NCBI GenBank assembly: GCA_015478675.1
Contig: JADMIH010000111.1
Coordinates: forward strand, 1-13,388
Direction: 5' to 3'
DNA from: Chloroflexota bacterium
GTDB taxonomy: Bacteria > Chloroflexota > Chloroflexia > QHBQ01 > JADMIH01
DNA length: 13,388 nucleotides
Shown: piece by piece, positions 1-6,133 of the stretch
How positions within the stretch are numbered: the stretch's first letter is position 1
How the letters are laid out: every line of letters starts with the position of its first letter
Program-made: the position numbers and the translations under genes
Notes under the pieces: generated by a model
The model's input: the letters and a program-made list of their open reading frames with translations, nothing else
What the model was told of the DNA's origin: nothing
Databases searched by the model: none

Positions 1-66
1 AACTGCCTCACTACTCCTGGGAGGTAACTTCCTCAGCAGACAACTATCTGGTTAGATACAAACAAG

Positions 67-96
67 AGAGGGAGCACCACTCGGCGCTCCCTCTTT
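67..96 (+). terminator. Probable intrinsic terminator of an upstream gene
   Basis: A 9-bp perfect stem, AGAGGGAGC (67-75) paired with GCTCCCTCT (86-94), has a 10-nt loop and ends in CTCTTTCC. The T-run is short, so termination may be weak or partly bidirectional. It probably closes a gene to the left of the window, because no coding region could be supported before base 299. Confidence 0.6.
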
Positions 97-227
97 CCAA
101 TCCTGACTGGTGCCTACTCGGTGGCAAGCTTTTTGCCTTGTCAAGCTATGCCGCTGTCATTTACAATTAGAGGTATCCATCTGAAATGGAGCGGTCTAAC
201 GCTCTGAAAAGAGAGATAAGCAAGAAG

Positions 228-269
228 CGGTGATCAGGTGTGCCCAATCACCGGTCCCATCCTTATAAT
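228..269 (+). promoter_or_regulatory. Candidate pckA promoter with overlapping inverted repeat
   Basis: A consensus -10 hexamer TATAAT lies at 264-269, about 30 bases before the pckA ATG, so the leader would be short but would include the ribosome binding site. The -35 region (about 241-246, TGCCCA) is poor. It lies inside an inverted repeat, CGGTGAT (228-234) and ATCACCG (247-253). A 7-bp palindrome over a weak -35 could be an operator for a carbon-source regulator. The -10 is clear and the operator idea is inference. Confidence 0.45.
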
Positions 270-284
270 AAAGCATTGCACAAC

Positions 285-291
285 AAGGAGG
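285..291 (+). promoter_or_regulatory. Strong Shine-Dalgarno site of pckA
   Basis: AAGGAGG sits 7 nt before the ATG at 299, which fixes that start. A second in-frame ATG at codon 5 also has AGGAG before it but is less well placed. Confidence 0.85.
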
Positions 292-298
292 TTGACGA

Positions 299-1888
299 AT
301 GCAGGAGACAATGACGACCACAGAGCCAACGTTTGAGCTAGAAATAGACGAATCCAGACATAATCTACCTGCCGCCGCGCTATATGAAGAGGCGATACGC
401 AATCGCGAAGGCGCGCTTGCCGCGAGTGGGCCTCTGGTGGTCAGCACGGGGCAATATACAGGCCGCTCTCCTAAAGACAAATTTGTAGTAGTAGAACCCT
501 CCAGCGAGAGCAAAATCGCCTGGGGCAGCGTCAACCAGAAACTAAGCGTAGAGAACTTCAACCATATACGCAGCCGTTTGCTCCACTATATACAAGATAA
601 GAAGCTCTATGTGCAGGACCTCTTCGTGGGGGCCGACCCTGATTACAGGCTCTGTGTGCGTGTCGTCACTGAGACAGCCTGGGCGAATCTCTTCGCCCGC
701 AACCTCTTCGTAAGACCAGCCGCTGAGGAGCTTGCCACTTTCAAACCCGACTTTATGGTTGTAGATGTGCCCTCTTTCCACGCCGACCCCGCCACCGAAG
801 GCACGCGCTCAGAGACCTTTATAGTCCTCAATCTCGGTGAAAGCCTTATAATGGTGGGGGGCACCGAGTATGCGGGCGAGATAAAGAAATCGATGTTCGG
901 CGTGATGAACTATGTGCTTCCAGAGCGCGGCGTGCTCCCGATGCACTGTTCTGCCAACATCGGGCCTGACGGCGATACCGCGCTCTTCTTTGGCCTCTCC
1001 GGCACAGGCAAAACTACCCTCTCCGCAGACCCACGCCGCACCCTGATAGGCGATGACGAGCACGGCTGGAGCGATCACGGCGTCTTCAATTTCGAAGGTG
1101 GCTGCTACGCCAAAGTGATCAAGCTATCCCAACAGGCCGAGCCGGATATCTGGAATGCCTCCCACAGCTTCGGCACAATCCTCGAAAACGTAGTAATGGA
1201 CCCGGAAACCCGTCTCCTTGACCTGGATAGCGCCAGGCTAACCGAAAACACTCGCTCGGCCTACCCGATAAACTTTATCGCAAACGCCTCTCCTACAGGG
1301 ATGGGTGGGCACCCAACGAACATCATGATGCTAACTGCCGATGCCTTTGGTGTGATGCCCCCGATAGCTCGCCTCACCCCTGAGCAGGCAAGGTACTATT
1401 TCCTTTCCGGCTATACGGCCAAACTGGCAGGCACAGAGCGCGGAGTCACCGAGCCTGAGCCAAACTTTAGCGCCTGCTTTGCTTCCCCCTTCTTGCCGCT
1501 GCCTCCTATGACCTACTCGCGGATGCTCGGTGAAAAGGTCCAGGAGCACGGCTCGCACGTCTGGCTGGTAAACACAGGCTGGACGGGCGGGCCATATGGC
1601 ACAGGTAAGAGGATGAGCATCGCCTACACACGCGCGATGGTAAGCGCGGCGCTGAACGGCTCACTTGCGAAGGTAGAAACCAGGCCGGACCCAACCTTTG
1701 GTATAGGCGTGCCTGTAAGATGCCCCGGGGTGCCTGACGAAGTGCTGTCGCCGCGCAACACCTGGAGCGACAAAGATGCCTACGATGCCGCTGCCGCCAA
1801 CCTCGCCAAACGTTTTCAGGAGAACTTCGCCAGATTCGCCGACCAGGTTCCCGCCGAAGTTCGCGATGCCGGGCCACACGTAAGCTAA
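299..1888 (+). CDS. pckA: Phosphoenolpyruvate carboxykinase (ATP)
   Basis: This enzyme decarboxylates and phosphorylates oxaloacetate with ATP to give phosphoenolpyruvate, the cytosolic entry to gluconeogenesis. The 529-aa product is close to the usual length (about 540 aa in E. coli). Diagnostic ATP-type motifs are present: TGRSPKDK at residues 54-61 for substrate binding, EIKK at 194-197 with the metal-ligand lysine, the P-loop GLSGTGKT at 232-239, and GDDEHGW at 251-257 with the metal-binding aspartate. The ENTRSAYP segment near 316-323 carries the catalytic arginine. No key residue is missing. The start at 299 is supported by AAGGAGG 7 nt upstream. The nuclease gene follows 37 bp downstream on the same strand but has its own -10 box, so the two may not share one transcript. 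The identification is secure. Confidence 0.97.
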   Translation: MQETMTTTEPTFELEIDESRHNLPAAALYEEAIRNREGALAASGPLVVSTGQYTGRSPKDKFVVVEPSSESKIAWGSVNQKLSVENFNHIRSRLLHYIQDKKLYVQDLFVGADPDYRLCVRVVTETAWANLFARNLFVRPAAEELATFKPDFMVVDVPSFHADPATEGTRSETFIVLNLGESLIMVGGTEYAGEIKKSMFGVMNYVLPERGVLPMHCSANIGPDGDTALFFGLSGTGKTTLSADPRRTLIGDDEHGWSDHGVFNFEGGCYAKVIKLSQQAEPDIWNASHSFGTILENVVMDPETRLLDLDSARLTENTRSAYPINFIANASPTGMGGHPTNIMMLTADAFGVMPPIARLTPEQARYYFLSGYTAKLAGTERGVTEPEPNFSACFASPFLPLPPMTYSRMLGEKVQEHGSHVWLVNTGWTGGPYGTGKRMSIAYTRAMVSAALNGSLAKVETRPDPTFGIGVPVRCPGVPDEVLSPRNTWSDKDAYDAAAANLAKRFQENFARFADQVPAEVRDAGPHVS

Positions 1889-1910
1889 CTCCGCGTGGTG
1901 CTGCACCAGG

Positions 1911-1919
1911 TGATATAAT
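1911..1919 (+). promoter_or_regulatory. Extended -10 promoter for the Cas4-like gene, probably leaderless
   Basis: TGaTATAAT is an extended -10 element that can work without a good -35, and none is visible. The hexamer (1914-1919) ends 6 nt before the ATG at 1926, which places the expected transcription start on the A of the start codon. The same spacing occurs at udk. An AGGTGA within this sequence, 12 nt before the ATG, is poorly placed as a ribosome binding site. Confidence 0.6.
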
Positions 1920-1925
1920 CAACAT

Positions 1926-2456
1926 ATGTCTCAATGGACAGGTGCTGTGCTCATAGGGGCTGCCCTCTTATTGATTGCGTTGGCGCTTGTGCTGTGGCGC
2001 TGGTCGGGTAGAGAGCGTAGAGAGAGCGGACTACCTGGCGGAGACATCGTGCAGTCGGATGTAGATAGCCAAACGAGGGGCAAGCCGCTTTACTCAGCGC
2101 GCTACGCCCTCACCGGCACACCCGATTATATCATTGAGACTTCACGCGGGCTGGTGCCTGTAGAGGTAAAGCCTGCGCGCGACGAAGCGGAACCCCACGA
2201 ATCTCATCTGCTTCAGGTGCTCGCCTATTGCCTTTTGCTCGAAGAAAGCGGAGGGACGCGCCCACCTTATGGCCTACTGCGTTACGCCAGCGATACTTTC
2301 AAAGTGGATTACAACAAGGAAACGCGCGCGTACATTATTGGCGTGATGCAAGAGATGAGAGAGGCCGCCAAGCAGAGCGCGGTGCATCGCAGCCACGAAA
2401 GCGCCGGAAGGTGTAGTGCTTGCGCTTATCGCTCCATTTGCGACGAGGCGCTGTGA
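1926..2456 (+). CDS. Membrane-anchored Cas4/Dna2-like PD-(D/E)XK nuclease
   Basis: The 176-aa product starts with one hydrophobic helix (residues 7-25) followed by Arg-rich sequence, so it is probably held in the membrane with the rest in the cytoplasm. The soluble part carries the RecB/Cas4-type nuclease signature: GTPD (64-67), E80-V-K82 within PVEVKPA, and QVLAY (97-101). These are the metal-binding and catalytic positions of the PD-(D/E)XK fold. The C-terminus has C163, C166 and C172 in the CSACAYRSIC pattern of the Cas4/Dna2 iron-sulfur cluster. The usual fourth cysteine lies near the N-terminus in Cas4, in a part that is absent here; C102 directly after Y101 might replace it. There is no CRISPR array or other cas gene nearby, so a role in adaptation is not supported. 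DNA repair or processing of incoming DNA at the membrane is possible. Its last 31 bp overlap the end of the ACP gene on the other strand. Confidence 0.8.
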   Translation: MSQWTGAVLIGAALLLIALALVLWRWSGRERRESGLPGGDIVQSDVDSQTRGKPLYSARYALTGTPDYIIETSRGLVPVEVKPARDEAEPHESHLLQVLAYCLLLEESGGTRPPYGLLRYASDTFKVDYNKETRAYIIGVMQEMREAAKQSAVHRSHESAGRCSACAYRSICDEAL

Positions 2457-2704
2457 GCGGCGAGATAATCTACAAGCGTACCGATTGTTTGCAGGCTCTC
2501 CAGGTTCAAATCCTCAGAGGCTATATCAACGTCGAAGTCCTGCTCGATAGCGGTTAGCAATTCAAGCCCGGTCAGCGAGTCGAGCGATAGACCACCTGAA
2601 AAGAGAGGCGTATCGTCGCTGAGCCGCGCCAGGGCAGCTTTCTTTTTGCCAAGCACCCGGGCAAGCAAGGCCAGCGTCTTCAAGCGCAGATTGGGCTTTG
2701 TCAT
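2426..2704 (-). CDS. Free-standing acyl carrier protein
   Basis: The 92-aa product is a small helical carrier protein. The motif LSLDSLTGLELL includes the DSL attachment site, with S43 as the expected 4'-phosphopantetheine serine. The acidic helix II and the following EDLNLESLQTIGTLVDYL are typical of phosphopantetheine-binding domains. It lacks the sequence character of the housekeeping fatty-acid AcpP and looks like a dedicated ACP of a modification pathway. Its ATG overlaps the stop of the FkbH-like gene in ATGA, so the two are translationally coupled. An FkbH protein with a stand-alone ACP is the known arrangement for making glyceryl-ACP. What the loaded ACP would serve here is unknown. 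The 3' end overlaps the convergent nuclease gene. Confidence 0.85.
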   Translation of the reverse strand: MTKPNLRLKTLALLARVLGKKKAALARLSDDTPLFSGGLSLDSLTGLELLTAIEQDFDVDIASEDLNLESLQTIGTLVDYLAAHSASSQMER

Positions 2705-3795
2705 GATCTATATGCTTCGTCTGACACGTTGACGTGCAGCCATGATGGGTAGTCGGGTAAAGGCTCTGAGAGATTGCGGGCCGCCACCATCAGATCACCA
2801 CTAACGCCGGCGGAGTTCAGCCCCATTTGCCGAAAGAGGAGCCTCATTGGCAGATTCTGCTCGTTTACCCGGTATAAAGCACGAAGCCGCTCCACCCCTG
2901 CCTCCTTTGCCGCGCCCATAATCCAGCGCAACAGCGCCGCCGGTATGCCCCTGCCCTCAACCCTGCACGACAGCATCACCGTCTCGGTGAGCCAGCTTCT
3001 GGGCGGCGGCTGCAAGTCAACTATCGCCGCGCCTACCATCCCGTAGTCGCCAAAGCGATCAGTAAGGTGGGCGGTTGGAAGCAGCCAGCGCTCATCAGTT
3101 ATTCTGGCGCTTATCTCGCTAACTGTATATTTGCGCCCGGTCGAGTTAAGCTGGTGTGTGCGCTCAGTCAGCTCGAAAATCCGCTCAAGGTCAGCTCCCG
3201 TTGCGGGTGCTATACGCAGGCGCATATTACAAGATTGTAGGAACCCTTCACGGCTGCCGCCAAATGACGCTTCGGCAGCTTTGCGCGTCTCCTCCTGTCG
3301 ATACATCTCGGTGCGATTTGCCCCTTCCTTCGTCACGTATTTCCGGTCGAAGAGTGGACCGTCAATCTGCTCCTGTAGCTCATCAGGCGATAAGACTACT
3401 ACCTGCGGGAGCATATAGCTTACCTCAGCGCGCTCGTACGGGCTATCGTCAACGAAGGCTAAAGCATCAGGCGATATATTCAGGCTGGCGGCTATGCTGC
3501 GCAGGGATTGGCTCTTGGGCCACCACCCCACCTGTGGCGCAACAAAGTTGCCTTCTAACTGAGGGTGAGCCACTATCCTGGGCAACATCGAGGGGTCGTT
3601 GCGACTGGCGATGCTGCTGACTATGCCGCGCTCCCCCAGCTGCTTTATTATGTCAAGCATCCGGCGATCAGGAGCCGGTATCTCGCTCACATTGCCTTCA
3701 GCAGCGATGCCCGCCCAGAGGGTGTTGTCGAGGTCCCACACCACACACTTAATGAGTCGGTGTGGGCTACTAGAAAGTGATCTGCCGGGGGTCAT
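2701..3795 (-). CDS. FkbH-like HAD-IIIC / acyl-transferase protein
   Basis: The 364-aa product matches the FkbH family, which takes a three-carbon unit from 1,3-bisphosphoglycerate, removes the phosphate and transfers the glyceryl group to an ACP. The N-terminal HAD domain has motif I DLDNTLW (21-27), motif II around ASRND (63-67), a lysine at 94 and the acidic motif FVDDSP (114-119). The C-terminal GNAT-like domain has the family block THQLNSTGRKYT (213-224) and SCRVEGRGI (276-284). From memory, many FkbH proteins have CSKN where this one has ASRN; an alanine at 63 could mean altered chemistry. The gene starts inside the stop of speD (ATGA) and ends inside the start of the ACP gene (ATGA). 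There is no polyketide synthase or tetronate ketosynthase in the window, so the substrate may differ from classical FkbH. Family assignment is strong, function open. Confidence 0.85.
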   Translation of the reverse strand: MTPGRSLSSSPHRLIKCVVWDLDNTLWAGIAAEGNVSEIPAPDRRMLDIIKQLGERGIVSSIASRNDPSMLPRIVAHPQLEGNFVAPQVGWWPKSQSLRSIAASLNISPDALAFVDDSPYERAEVSYMLPQVVVLSPDELQEQIDGPLFDRKYVTKEGANRTEMYRQEETRKAAEASFGGSREGFLQSCNMRLRIAPATGADLERIFELTERTHQLNSTGRKYTVSEISARITDERWLLPTAHLTDRFGDYGMVGAAIVDLQPPPRSWLTETVMLSCRVEGRGIPAALLRWIMGAAKEAGVERLRALYRVNEQNLPMRLLFRQMGLNSAGVSGDLMVAARNLSEPLPDYPSWLHVNVSDEAYRS

Positions 3796-4214
3796 GGGGT
3801 GCGCGGCGGGAGGGGAGCAGCGTCTCCTGCGGCGGGCGTGTTGGAGTATGCAGGGCCGGTGTCGCCGCCGCGCACGATGCGTCGCACGCTGGCATGGCTA
3901 GGGTTGAGCCCTGTGCGTATCACTTCGAGCACCTTGTCGGTGTCCATGTTACCACATGTGAATACGTCAAAGGCGGCGAATCCCTCCTCCGCCCATGTAT
4001 GCACCGAGACGTGCGACTCAGCCAGCAAAAGGAAGCCCGTGACCCCACACGGGCTGAACTGGTGAAAGTAGGCGTGTAGCACCGTAGCCCCGCCTGCCTG
4101 CGCCGCACGGCACATCAAATCCTTCATCGGCTCAACAGTGGCAAGCGCCGAGCCGTCCTCCACCCAGACATCATACAAAACATGGCGGTTGATCATAAAT
4201 AGTGTGCCTTTCAT
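3792..4214 (-). CDS. speD: S-adenosylmethionine decarboxylase proenzyme (bacterial short type)
   Basis: SpeD self-cleaves to create a pyruvoyl group and decarboxylates S-adenosylmethionine, giving the aminopropyl donor for spermidine and branched polyamines. The 140-aa product has the class 1B core LLLAESHVSVHTW: cleavage is expected between E66 and S67, with S67 becoming the pyruvoyl group. H72 and C87 match the processing histidine and catalytic cysteine of the T. maritima enzyme (S63, H68, C83), a constant shift of four. The start is not settled: ATG at 4214 has AGTAGG close by, but ATG at 4196 (residue 7) has AAAGG 10 nt upstream and fits family N-termini equally well. The gene lies downstream of bpsA and the GNAT gene, has its own likely promoter, and its stop overlaps the FkbH-like start. 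The residues after about 120 form a Pro/Ala-rich tail beyond the core. Confidence 0.95.
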   Translation of the reverse strand: MKGTLFMINRHVLYDVWVEDGSALATVEPMKDLMCRAAQAGGATVLHAYFHQFSPCGVTGFLLLAESHVSVHTWAEEGFAAFDVFTCGNMDTDKVLEVIRTGLNPSHASVRRIVRGGDTGPAYSNTPAAGDAAPLPPRTP

Positions 4215-4216
4215 AA

Positions 4217-4287
4217 CCTACTGCGTGCTGCCTATTGCGTAGGGAATTATAGATGCTGTTTCTCTGTCCTGCGACGCTTACGCAATA
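4217..4287 (-). promoter_or_regulatory. speD promoter region with repeated TACGCAATA-type sites
   Basis: On the - strand a TATAAT box lies at 4251-4246, about 32 nt before the first speD ATG; the -35 is weak. Around it are three copies of one motif. TATTGCGTA (4233-4241) and TACGCAATA (4279-4287) form a perfect 9-bp inverted repeat flanking the -10. On the - strand ACGCAATAGG (4240-4231) recurs as ACGCAGTAGG (4226-4217), 14 bases apart, inside the expected leader. The -10 is clear; that the repeats are operators, perhaps for polyamine control, is inference. Confidence 0.45.
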
Positions 4288-4305
4288 TGCAATACTCCTC
4301 ACGCC

Positions 4306-4779
4306 TCACAACTTCCTGATCATAGTCAGGTGCTCTGCCGTAAAACCAAACTTGCGATATACCAGGCGCATGGCGACGTTGTTCACACGCACTTTGCCTG
4401 TTATCTCAGTAACACCTTTTTGGGTTGCATATTCTATGCCGTGCGCGAAGAGGATGTCGGCTATCAGGGCGCTCTCAGCCCCGTGCGCTGTGGCGAGCGA
4501 GCGGAAGGTGGCGTACGCCTGGCCCGTAAGAAAGTTGGTGTTGAGGGCTACCCACAACCAGCCTACTACACCCTTTCCGGCGTCCTCACCTACAGCAACA
4601 AACATCCCTTCGCGGTCACGCTCCAGCGCCTTCGACAGCTTTTTGCGATGCACTTCCGGGTCCACGACAGGATCATCCGGGAAGGAGATGCGGGCAATCT
4701 CAATCTCGAACTGCACAAGCGCATCCAGGTCGCCGGCCTCGGCGGGACGTATGGTGAAGCTTGCGGGATTAGCGCTCAT
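4306..4779 (-). CDS. GNAT-family N-acetyltransferase, possibly polyamine-acting
   Basis: The 157-aa product is a single GNAT domain. It begins FTIRPAEAGDLDAL, the usual first strand and helix, and ends with RVNNVAMRLVYRKFGF (motif B region), the common acceptor-side signature. The coenzyme A loop, near ATAHGAESALIADIL, lacks the usual R/Q-x-x-G-x-G/A pattern, so binding may be atypical. The ATG at 4779 was chosen because it starts at the domain boundary and follows TAGGAG, in which the bpsA stop forms part of the ribosome binding site; longer in-frame starts would run into bpsA. It lies 17 bp after bpsA and before speD, so a polyamine or a polyamine precursor is a sensible substrate. Protein N-terminal or amino-acid acetylation cannot be excluded. 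Confidence 0.75.
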   Translation of the reverse strand: MSANPASFTIRPAEAGDLDALVQFEIEIARISFPDDPVVDPEVHRKKLSKALERDREGMFVAVGEDAGKGVVGWLWVALNTNFLTGQAYATFRSLATAHGAESALIADILFAHGIEYATQKGVTEITGKVRVNNVAMRLVYRKFGFTAEHLTMIRKL

Positions 4780-4796
4780 GGCGTGTAGATCAGCTC

Positions 4797-6074
4797 CTAC
4801 TCTGGATAGTTGCCATTCGACCCATTCTGCCCCGCACCCGTAGCTCGGCGCGAGATCAACTTGAAGTCGTGCTCGCCACAGGTGGGGCAACCGGCTTCTT
4901 TGAGGGCTTCTATGTTAGCAAAGTGTCCCGCTTGTCGCACTTGTCCCGCCGCCCCGCCGCCCACCGCCACCTGCGTGCCGCACGACGTGCAGGCGTAGAG
5001 GCGTAGCGTCGGGCGCAGCTGGCCTGTATAAATAGGCTCCGCGTAATCGCCTTCAACTATAGGTGTCGCCTCCTCACCTACGCTGAGCAGGTAAAGGTCG
5101 CTGACGCCCGCCAGAATAGTCGCGCCTGCATACTGGTTGAAGTTAGGGATGATCTGCTCGATCACAAGCCCCATCTCGGCGATAGCCTTCTGCACTGCCA
5201 GTTGTTCTGCGGGCGGGCGATGGCCGAAGTGGAGGAATATACGCCCGCCCTCCGGTTTGATTGCCTCGATAGCCCGGGATAAAAACAGGGTCAGGCCCGG
5301 CAAGCTATAAGGTGGGTCTGTGGACACTGTATCGAACTCCCCCTCAAGCTCTTCAGGCAGAGGGTGGCGCAGATCGTGGCGCACCAGGCCGATAAGCGCT
5401 CCCTCGCTCACCGCTATGTCGCGCAGGTGGCTCAAAATGCGATTGTCGCTGTCTAGGGCCACCACGCGCCGCGCCAGTTTGCCCGTTGGGGACAATGCCT
5501 TGCCCACCAGTGCCACCGCCGCGGAAACGGAGTCATCGTCTCCCAGCGCAAGCACGCTCTTGCCCGCGAGCGCGCCATGCTCGTGCATGTAGGCTACACG
5601 GCGCAGATTGGTCTCAGGCGTGCAGTGGCTCTGATCCAGCATCACATCCACACGTGGGTTATCCGCAAAATGGCGGCGTAACGCCGCAAGCAGATGCTCC
5701 CATTCCGGCCCTGAAGGGGCTACACCAGTGCCGCCGCAGGTTGGACAAACAACCGAGGCATGGGCAGAAGGAGACAATGCCCACCCCCACTCCTGGGAGA
5801 TGACGCTATCCGCGTCAGCAGTGAGGCGCAAATGCGGCCCCGGCTCGACCACCCCTGCCTTCTCAAGCTCTCGGCGCAACGCCGTAACCACCGGCACAGG
5901 CAGGCGTATGATGCGAGCAAGCGCGCGAGCAGTCAGCGGCTCTGCGGCTGTATCGTGCTGGGCGCGGAAAATAGCGCGCAGAGCGTCTTCTACACCTTGC
6001 GCCCCTTCCCGTAGCTGCGCCTGCTCAGCTACAGCCTGAAGCAATTCTTTCTTGTCGGGAAATCGTCGTGACAT
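4797..6074 (-). CDS. bpsA: N4-bis(aminopropyl)spermidine synthase (branched-chain polyamine synthase)
   Basis: BpsA transfers aminopropyl groups from decarboxylated S-adenosylmethionine to spermidine, giving the branched polyamines known from thermophiles. The 425-aa product has an N-terminal winged-helix-like segment (about 25-90), a CPTCGGTG element (110-117), the family block around LDQSHCTPETNLRR (146-159), GDDD (178-181) and STDPPY (251-256). The aspartates of GDDD and DPPY are the active-site signature of the former DUF43 family. It is longer than the roughly 350-aa archaeal enzyme because of a C-terminal extension with two CxxC pairs (C362/C365 and C396/C399), a probable zinc ribbon. 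AGGTGA 3 nt before the ATG supports the start. It lies 59 bp after the amylase gene; a TATGAT at 6126-6121 might be a -10. speD two genes downstream supplies its co-substrate. Confidence 0.88.
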   Translation of the reverse strand: MSRRFPDKKELLQAVAEQAQLREGAQGVEDALRAIFRAQHDTAAEPLTARALARIIRLPVPVVTALRRELEKAGVVEPGPHLRLTADADSVISQEWGWALSPSAHASVVCPTCGGTGVAPSGPEWEHLLAALRRHFADNPRVDVMLDQSHCTPETNLRRVAYMHEHGALAGKSVLALGDDDSVSAAVALVGKALSPTGKLARRVVALDSDNRILSHLRDIAVSEGALIGLVRHDLRHPLPEELEGEFDTVSTDPPYSLPGLTLFLSRAIEAIKPEGGRIFLHFGHRPPAEQLAVQKAIAEMGLVIEQIIPNFNQYAGATILAGVSDLYLLSVGEEATPIVEGDYAEPIYTGQLRPTLRLYACTSCGTQVAVGGGAAGQVRQAGHFANIEALKEAGCPTCGEHDFKLISRRATGAGQNGSNGNYPE

Positions 6075-6133
6075 AATTCACCTGGGATTGGACCTGCTAG
6101 ACCACCGCCCCGCACTACTTATCATAACCCTTG

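Noticed and set aside
122..137. Small hairpin GGCAA/TTGCC upstream of pckA
   Set aside because: It has only five pairs and no supporting context.
1926..2456. CRISPR adaptation role for the Cas4-like gene
   Set aside because: There is no repeat-spacer array and no cas1, cas2 or effector gene anywhere in the window.
2774..3780. Several + strand reading frames opposite the FkbH-like gene
   Set aside because: They are shadows of the strongly supported - strand gene and have no domains.
4780..4890. Longer start for the GNAT gene overlapping bpsA
   Set aside because: The added residues resemble no GNAT N-terminus, and a better start with TAGGAG upstream lies at 4779.
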